NCBI GenBank assembly: GCA_900769175.1
Contig: CAAGFP010000157.1
Location: forward strand, 1 to 13,858
Direction of reading: 5' to 3'
Origin: Lachnospiraceae bacterium
Lineage (GTDB): Bacteria; Bacillota; Clostridia; Lachnospirales; Lachnospiraceae
DNA length: 13,858 bases
Part shown: positions 9,188 to 13,858 of the stretch, piece by piece
Numbering within the stretch: the first letter of the stretch is position 1
Layout of the letters: each line of letters starts with the position of its first letter
The notes under the pieces: model-generated
The model's input: the letters and a program-made list of their open reading frames with translations, nothing else
What the model was told of the DNA's origin: nothing
Database searches by the model: none
Position numbers and translations under genes: made by a program

Positions 9188-9216
9188 ATTTTATCACATT
9201 TTCGGAAAAATCCATA
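9188..9216 (-). promoter_or_regulatory. Candidate extended -10 promoter for the giant secreted-protein gene
   Basis: On the minus strand an extended -10 element, TGATAAAAT (9196 down to 9188; five of six bases of TATAAT plus the upstream TG), lies about 50 bases before the start codon. The position 17 bases further upstream (9211-9216) reads TATGGA, a poor -35, as is often seen with extended -10 promoters. Transcription would begin near 9181, giving a leader of about 45 bases that contains the AGGAGG site. Another TATAAT at 9284-9279 on this strand also lacks a -35 box. The candidate is weak by sequence alone. Confidence 0.4.
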
Positions 9217-9330
9217 GAATAAATATCATTTTTTCACACCTTTTATGAAAAAGATTCAGGGGGCAAAAGTCTTTTATTATTATACCTAGGGCGTGTTTAT
9301 TCTTCGTGCTCCTGCAATCCTACAAAATAC

Positions 9331-9359
9331 TTGAAAGGGGATTGATGATATTTTATAAT
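9331..9359 (+). promoter_or_regulatory. Sigma-A promoter for the MBOAT-2/DHHW genes
   Basis: TTGAAA (9331-9336), a spacer of exactly 17 bases, and a perfect TATAAT (9354-9359) form a near-consensus housekeeping promoter. The predicted start point is near 9366, about 25 bases before the MBOAT-2 ATG. It sits in the 254-base divergent region shared with the giant protein gene. This short leader leaves no room for a riboswitch. Confidence 0.75.
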
Positions 9360-9390
9360 TTGAATAGCATATTCCCGAGGTTTATAAGGC

Positions 9391-10836
9391 ATGGTATTTT
9401 CCAGTATTATTTTTTTATTTAGTTTTTTTCCACTCATTTTAGTTTTATATTATGGAGTTGGAAATCTTTTACAAAAACACATAAAATCCCGCACTTTTAT
9501 TCTTTCCTATAAAAACTACGTTCTTCTTTTGGGTAGTTTGTTTTTTTATGCCTACGGAGAACCGGTCTATGTTTTTTTAATCATTGGTTCCATTCTGCTG
9601 AACTGGTTTTTCGGTCTGCAGATTTCAAACTTTCAAAACCAAGCCAAAACAACCGGCTCAAAATTATCTCCTGATAAAATAATTGTTTTCCTTTCTGTTT
9701 TATCAAACTTCGGAGTCCTTTTCTTTTTTAAATACCTGACTTTTTTCCTTGACTGTGTAAATCGTATATTGCATACGGAACTTGCAGTGAAATCCCTTCC
9801 TTTTCCGATTGGAATTTCATTTTTTACGTTTCAGGCTATTTCTTATGTGATTGACATATACAGAAAAAAAGCAGTTGCGCAGAAAAATCCATTAAAAGTC
9901 GGATTATATATTTCCTTTTTCCCCCAGTTGATTGCCGGCCCCATTGTCCGCTATGAAACAATCGCAAATCAGATCGACGGAAGGATTGAAACGTTTGACG
10001 GCTTCTCCAAAGGATGCGAACGTTTTATGACAGGTGTAATCAAAAAAATTCTTTTAGCGGATTCTCTTGCCCTTTTTGCAGATCGTATTTTTAATTCCTT
10101 TTCCGTGAGCACTCCGATTTCTGCCTCTATGGCATGGTTTGGGGCAATCTGTTATACCTTACAAATTTACTTTGATTTCTCCGGTTACTCTGATATGGCA
10201 ATCGGTTTGGGGCAGATGTTTGGTTTTCATTTTGAAGAAAACTTTAATTATCCGTATATTGCCCGATCCGTTACCGATTTCTGGCATAGGTGGCATATCT
10301 CTTTAAGTATCTGGTTTCGGGACTATGTCTATATACCGCTTGGAGGAAACCGGGTACCGGCACCAAGAATGTATCTGAATCTCTTCATTGTCTGGTTGCT
10401 TACCGGAATCTGGCATGGTGCCGGACTAACTTTTATTCTGTGGGGACTAATGTATTTTGTCGTTCAGACAATTGAAAAACTGATCGGGCTCGGGAAGAAA
10501 TGGAAGATGCCTCCGATAATTGGCAATCTCTACACGATGCTGATTGTAATTGTCGGCTGGGTCTTATTCCGCTCGCCTTCGATTAAATCCGCAATCATTT
10601 ATTTAAAGAATATGTTTACACTCTCTGCAGAATCCATTTCGGACCCTGCACCACTATTTTATTTTAAGGACAACTGGTTGCTGTTTCTGTCTGCGTTCCT
10701 GTTTGTCACTCCTTTTATTAAGATAATTCAGAAGAATAAAATAATATATTACATTCTTCTTTCCCTTACCTTCCTGATTGCCCTTTTATATCTTTTGAAA
10801 GGAAGTTACAGTCCGTTTATTTATTTTAGTTTTTAG
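9391..10836 (+). CDS. MBOAT family membrane O-acyltransferase (AlgI/DltB-like), copy 2
   Basis: 481 residues and polytopic, with the same family hallmarks as the other MBOAT in this window. These are the N-terminal MVFSSIIFLF, SFFPQLIAGPIVR (175-187), QIYFDFSGYSDMAIG (258-272), the block DFWHRWHISLSIWFRDYVYI (296-315) followed by PLGGNR, and the WHG motif with presumed catalytic His342. It should move acyl groups across the membrane for O-acylation of a surface polymer, using the DHHW/AlgX-like protein encoded 102 bases downstream as extracytoplasmic partner. The start is chosen because MVFSS matches the family N-terminus. The ribosome site is weak: GAGG ten bases upstream, plus an AAGG too close to the ATG. 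The DNA of the first 150 codons is rich in T runs, mainly from Phe-rich membrane segments. Transcription very likely starts from the TTGAAA/TATAAT promoter just upstream. Acyl donor and acceptor are unknown. Confidence 0.95.
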   Translation: MVFSSIIFLFSFFPLILVLYYGVGNLLQKHIKSRTFILSYKNYVLLLGSLFFYAYGEPVYVFLIIGSILLNWFFGLQISNFQNQAKTTGSKLSPDKIIVFLSVLSNFGVLFFFKYLTFFLDCVNRILHTELAVKSLPFPIGISFFTFQAISYVIDIYRKKAVAQKNPLKVGLYISFFPQLIAGPIVRYETIANQIDGRIETFDGFSKGCERFMTGVIKKILLADSLALFADRIFNSFSVSTPISASMAWFGAICYTLQIYFDFSGYSDMAIGLGQMFGFHFEENFNYPYIARSVTDFWHRWHISLSIWFRDYVYIPLGGNRVPAPRMYLNLFIVWLLTGIWHGAGLTFILWGLMYFVVQTIEKLIGLGKKWKMPPIIGNLYTMLIVIVGWVLFRSPSIKSAIIYLKNMFTLSAESISDPAPLFYFKDNWLLFLSAFLFVTPFIKIIQKNKIIYYILLSLTFLIALLYLLKGSYSPFIYFSF

Positions 10837-10881
10837 TAATTGCGAGCCATCCGATTCTCCGGTATTTATCGTTCAGATAGG

Positions 10882-10904
10882 TTCTCGTATTCATTATACG
10901 GGAA
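10882..10904 (+). other. Hairpin in the MBOAT-2 to DHHW gene gap
   Basis: The arms TTCTCGTAT (10882-10890) and ATACGGGAA (10896-10904) pair over nine positions, one of them a G-U pair, around a five-base loop. The following bases contain only TGTTTT, so this is at best a leaky terminator or an RNA-processing or stability hairpin within the transcript. It lies about 22 bases before the AGGGG ribosome site of the next gene and could set the ratio of the two proteins. Confidence 0.35.
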
Positions 10905-10938
10905 TGTTTTGGTATTCAACATTGATAGGGGATAAAAT

Positions 10939-12087
10939 ATGAACAAATTGAAATCAAGCAAACTGCCTCAAACCATTATGTGCTTTTTCTTTCTGGGGCT
11001 CATTGGTATTTTTTCATTTATTAATCTTGCAGAATTATTCTTTCCGAAGGAAGAAAAAAACATTCTTGTCAATTTAAGTTCACTTGAAAGTTGTGAAAAC
11101 ACTGCTGTTACCCTTTGGGGCGGATTTCAGAAACTAATTGGAAAAAAACGTGTAATAGGCAACAGTTTCTATTCCGACGTGGTTCGAACGAAAAATAAAA
11201 CCATTACCATGGCTGATGAGAATCCTGGTTTTGAAACAGCAATCATCAGCGCTATTTACGCAAATGAGTTTGCAAATAATCTGGATTCCGATTTCTTATA
11301 TGTTTTAGTACCGGGAAAAGAATTGTCCAAAGAAGATTTACCAAAAGGAGTTACGGATTATTCTGTCGAAAAATATAATGGTATCCGGGATTCCCTCTTA
11401 GAACTGGAAATTCCATTTCTTGATATGCGACGGATCATTCAGGAAGACATGAAAGAAAACGGAAATGAATGGATGAATTATTTCTATCAGACAGATCACC
11501 ATTGGCGAAACAACGCAGCCTTCCTAGCGTATCAAAATATCTGTGCAAGACTGAGTACTGATTTCGAGATGAATGAAGAATATTTGAACCCGCAAAGTTA
11601 TAACAGAAAAACTTACGAAAATGTATTCTTGGGTTCATGCGGCAGAATGGTTGGCCCTCTCTACGGCGGTTTAGACGATTATGAACTCTGGCTGCCTGAT
11701 TTCGATACCGATTTCACAATGTCCGTTCCGTTCAGCGATATCCAAAAGGAAGGGAGCTTTGAAGACTGTTTCGTCAATTATGAAAACCTCGAAGAATACA
11801 GTTACGACTATTATGCTTATTATGCTTATCTGAAAGAGGATTATGAATTAATTGAAATTAAAAACAATAAACAAAAAAATGGTCCTAAAGTTATTATTCT
11901 TCGTGATTCGGAAGCCGTTCCGGTATCAGTTTTTTTGGCTACGCAGTGTAGTGAATTAGACATCATTGATTTACGATACCAAAAAGAATTAAACCCGTAT
12001 GATTACATTACAGATAAAAATCCGGATTTAATTCTCTATATCTACGGAACCGGCTATGTTGGTTCTGCTGATGCATTTTTATTCTAA
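10939..12087 (+). CDS. DHHW/AlgX-like SGNH-fold protein, partner of MBOAT-2
   Basis: 382 residues, usual for the DHHW family. A single N-terminal hydrophobic segment (about 12-34) should anchor it with the body outside the cell. The family motif T-D186-H187-H188-W189 supplies the catalytic Asp-His pair, as in AlgJ/AlgX-type acetyltransferases. The serine block lies near the C-terminus, after a beta strand (KVIIL, 317-321). It reads R-D-S324-E, with Ser324 as the likely nucleophile, in place of the usual G-D-S. The expected final strand, DLILYIYG (363-370), follows. The role would be to transfer the acyl group delivered by MBOAT-2 to an exported polysaccharide. The start has AGGGG seven bases upstream. 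It follows MBOAT-2 after 102 bases and converges with the polymerase gene, whose stop is 40 bases away. A Tyr-rich stretch (287-302) is partly encoded by a short tandem repeat. Confidence 0.88.
   Translation: MNKLKSSKLPQTIMCFFFLGLIGIFSFINLAELFFPKEEKNILVNLSSLESCENTAVTLWGGFQKLIGKKRVIGNSFYSDVVRTKNKTITMADENPGFETAIISAIYANEFANNLDSDFLYVLVPGKELSKEDLPKGVTDYSVEKYNGIRDSLLELEIPFLDMRRIIQEDMKENGNEWMNYFYQTDHHWRNNAAFLAYQNICARLSTDFEMNEEYLNPQSYNRKTYENVFLGSCGRMVGPLYGGLDDYELWLPDFDTDFTMSVPFSDIQKEGSFEDCFVNYENLEEYSYDYYAYYAYLKEDYELIEIKNNKQKNGPKVIILRDSEAVPVSVFLATQCSELDIIDLRYQKELNPYDYITDKNPDLILYIYGTGYVGSADAFLF
11809..11829 (+). repeat. Short in-frame tandem repeat (9-base unit, 2.3 copies)
   Basis: The unit TATTATGCT occurs twice followed by TAT, giving the peptide YYAYYAY inside the DHHW-family protein. 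The unit is a multiple of three, so copy-number change would keep the frame. It is too short to be more than a minor slippage site. Confidence 0.6.
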
Positions 12088-12127
12088 TGGATGTTAGTCC
12101 ATTTAGACGGATTTCACTCAGACATTT

Positions 12128-13747
12128 TTATTTGGCAGTTTCATTTAGGCTTTTTTCATTGTTTTCTGTCATCACAAACAACTGCATAAAGAGTAATAAA
12201 AACCACGTAATCTGTCCCAACTGCCATACTACTTCATACATTCCGAAAACCAGAATGCCCAACAGAAAAGTAAACGGGACTAGTCCATATGCCGTATTTT
12301 TATTCGCAAACATATGCTTCACAGTTCGAATCATATAGAACACAATCCATGCCATAAACAGGATTCCTGCAATAATCCCATATCCATATATCATCTGAAT
12401 GAATAGATTATGCGAATGGAACATCTGCTTGTAGGGAGAAATAAATTCCGAATAATTGAAATCCTTTTGCCCAAACAATCGGGATTCGGATAAAAATGTC
12501 TTCCAAATGGCAACTCGCAAATCCAGTGCCGAATAATCCGTATCCCAGTTTAAATAATAATTCTTTCCTTCCCAATCCGGATCAACCGGCTCCTGATTCT
12601 TTAATTCTTCCGCCTTTTCTTCATCCATATTATTCCCGCTGATACGTTTCGTACGGGATAAAATTTCATCCAATACATCCTGCGGATTCATAAAACTATC
12701 CTTATTCTTTAAATCAGCGATTTGTAAGTATTCATCCTGAACATAAATCGGCCGATGGAGAACAAGCGGTAAGTAACGAATACACCCATACATGACCGGA
12801 ACCATAACAACTACTCCGCAAAGGCAGATTCCAAGTTGCTTCACCCATTTCCACACCGGCTTTTTTTCATATACAAAGCAGACAAATGCGGAAAAAACAA
12901 CAATTGTAAATGCAGAAATTAGTATAGCCGCTCTTCCTACCGTAAAAATCTGCAGGGCAATAATCGCACAAAGACTGATTATCATCAAAATACGTAACCA
13001 TTTTTTATCTCGAAGCTCGTATAATTTAATCAGACAGGCAATGATTGCAATATAACAGAGCAAGGCATACATATTGGCATTAAAGTACATACTGCGATAT
13101 CGTCGAAATGCAGCAAGATAAGGACGAAATGCAAAAGCCAGAGCCTGAATTAGCCAAAATCCTACAATAATACCTGTTAACATGTTGGATGCCATTCTTT
13201 GTTTTTCTTTCTTCTCCCACGGTACCAAAAAGCCTAATATCATCCACAAAAAAAGATACCACGGTTTATGAATATCATACTGTGAAACCCATGAAAGAAT
13301 TTCGAAAAGAAAAAAGAATAACAAAAAAGCATTCTCTTTTACCCTGTTTAATAAACACGAAACCGTGATTTTATCCTTGTTTTCCACCCGGTCCAGAACT
13401 AACTGTAATGCGATGATGAAATATAGCAAAAGGTTAATCAAATCTGCCCTGGTTTCTCCGTAATGTAGCCCCGGAATGTAATAAAACCAGTATTTTGCAG
13501 TAAAAAATGCAACCAGAGTAATAATGCCGCCGGCAATCCACGCCCCGTAAAGACGGGTGATTGCTTTCCTTCTCCAATGCGATAAAAGAATGATTCCGAT
13601 ACATATTCCGGTAATCATGTTTCCGCAAGCCCACTGAACTCCGTCTCCGCTGCAACGAATCATATCAATAACAGCAATCTGCATAAACGCAAGAATCTGA
13701 ATGATGTCATATAAAATTGAATCCTTCTTTATTTTTTGGGACTTCAT
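12128..13747 (-). CDS. O-antigen ligase/Wzy-type polysaccharide polymerase family membrane protein
   Basis: 539 residues with about ten to twelve hydrophobic segments. The Wzy_C/WaaL-like pattern is visible. A membrane segment block with RRYRSMYFNANMYALL (215-230) is followed by the TVGRAAIL helix (269-276). A large, strongly charged extracytoplasmic loop comes next (about 331-410, rich in Asp and Glu). Then come RVAIWKTFL (411-419) and the conserved HSHN motif (444-447) leading into the next membrane helix. This family joins or polymerises undecaprenyl-linked glycans on the outer face of the membrane. The start is supported by GGAGG four bases before ATG. It is convergent with the DHHW gene and seems to belong to a separate transcript coming from the right. 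Its neighbours suggest that the product glycan may be what is O-acylated, which is inference. Ligase and polymerase cannot be told apart from sequence alone. Confidence 0.85.
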   Translation of the reverse strand: MKSQKIKKDSILYDIIQILAFMQIAVIDMIRCSGDGVQWACGNMITGICIGIILLSHWRRKAITRLYGAWIAGGIITLVAFFTAKYWFYYIPGLHYGETRADLINLLLYFIIALQLVLDRVENKDKITVSCLLNRVKENAFLLFFFLFEILSWVSQYDIHKPWYLFLWMILGFLVPWEKKEKQRMASNMLTGIIVGFWLIQALAFAFRPYLAAFRRYRSMYFNANMYALLCYIAIIACLIKLYELRDKKWLRILMIISLCAIIALQIFTVGRAAILISAFTIVVFSAFVCFVYEKKPVWKWVKQLGICLCGVVVMVPVMYGCIRYLPLVLHRPIYVQDEYLQIADLKNKDSFMNPQDVLDEILSRTKRISGNNMDEEKAEELKNQEPVDPDWEGKNYYLNWDTDYSALDLRVAIWKTFLSESRLFGQKDFNYSEFISPYKQMFHSHNLFIQMIYGYGIIAGILFMAWIVFYMIRTVKHMFANKNTAYGLVPFTFLLGILVFGMYEVVWQLGQITWFLLLFMQLFVMTENNEKSLNETAK

Positions 13748-13793
13748 AGTTCCTCCACAAAATGGGGATTACCCGAATACTGATACATAAATA

Positions 13794-13815
13794 AGAATCT
13801 CGCTTGCGAGATTCT
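13794..13815 (-). terminator. Perfect 10-bp stem-loop with U-rich tail, upstream of the polymerase gene
   Basis: AGAATCTCGC (13794-13803) and its exact complement (13806-13815) are separated by two bases. On the minus strand the hairpin is followed by TTATTTAT, as expected for an intrinsic terminator of a gene lying to the right of the window. It sits only about 47 bases before the polymerase start codon. I see no clear -35/-10 pair in between, so it could instead be an attenuator or processing hairpin within a longer transcript. Confidence 0.5.
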
Positions 13816-13844
13816 ACGCGCCGAATGCGTGTTGCATACGCAAC
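13816..13844. repeat. Two further stem-loops abutting the first one
   Basis: Immediately next to the 13794-13815 hairpin are ACGC (13816-13819) pairing with GCGT (13827-13830), and GTTGC (13831-13835) pairing with GCAAC (13840-13844) around ATAC. On the plus strand the last is followed by a T-rich run (TTTCTTCTTTT). With the first hairpin these make three contiguous palindromes in 51 bases. This could be a bidirectional terminator cluster or the edge of a dispersed palindromic repeat. Confidence 0.4.
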
Positions 13845-13858
13845 TTTCTTCTTTTCGC

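Noticed and set aside
9279..9284. TATAAT on the minus strand in the divergent region as a promoter for the giant gene
   Set aside because: No acceptable -35 box at 16-18 bases, and it would give a leader of about 140 bases; the extended -10 nearer the gene is the better, still uncertain, choice.
1826..10836. A dlt (teichoic acid D-alanylation) or alginate/cellulose acetylation operon
   Set aside because: The MBOAT proteins are family members, but no DltA ligase, DltC carrier, polymer synthase or alginate export genes are in the window, so naming either MBOAT dltB or algI is not supported.
12086..12103. Hairpin AATGGA/TCCATT between the convergent DHHW and polymerase genes
   Set aside because: A six-pair stem without a T run on either strand is too weak to call as a terminator, though its place between convergent stops is where one would be expected.

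Overview
The window looks like a chromosomal cell-surface polysaccharide region of a low-to-moderate-GC Gram-positive Clostridia, most likely a Lachnospiraceae member. This rests on the strong AGGAGG-type ribosome binding sites, the codon and amino-acid style (Lys, Glu, Ile and Tyr rich), Big_2/fibronectin-type secreted modules and SGNH/DHHW proteins paired with MBOAT acyltransferases. No rRNA, tRNA, IS element, integrase, phage gene or CRISPR array is visible. No stretch over about 260 bases lacks a gene.

Layout, left to right. (1) Minus strand, 9136 down to 1: a giant 1,878-residue secreted modular protein, an MBOAT O-acyltransferase (MBOAT-1), an SGNH hydrolase-fold partner, and the N-terminus of a multi-pass membrane protein cut by the window edge. 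All four run in the same direction with gaps of 198, 53 and 58 bases, so they may form one operon. (2) A 254-base divergent control region, 9137-9390, with a very good sigma-A promoter facing right and a weaker extended -10 candidate facing left. (3) Plus strand, 9391-12087: a second MBOAT (MBOAT-2) and a DHHW/AlgX-like SGNH protein. (4) Minus strand, 13747 down to 12128: an O-antigen ligase/Wzy-type polymerase, convergent with the previous gene. (5) At the right edge, a cluster of back-to-back stem-loops.

How the genes may work together. Each MBOAT would move an acyl group, usually acetyl, across the membrane. Its SGNH-fold partner would then place it on a glycan outside the cell, as in alginate acetylation (AlgI with AlgJ/AlgX). 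A Wzy/ligase-type protein alongside points to glycan polymerisation or ligation. The unusual point is that two different MBOAT-hydrolase pairs, one GSSH-type and one DHHW-type, flank one giant Ig-like/FN3-like secreted protein that has no recognisable wall anchor. The giant protein could be held by, bind to, or be the acceptor of the acylated polymer. That link is inferred from position only.
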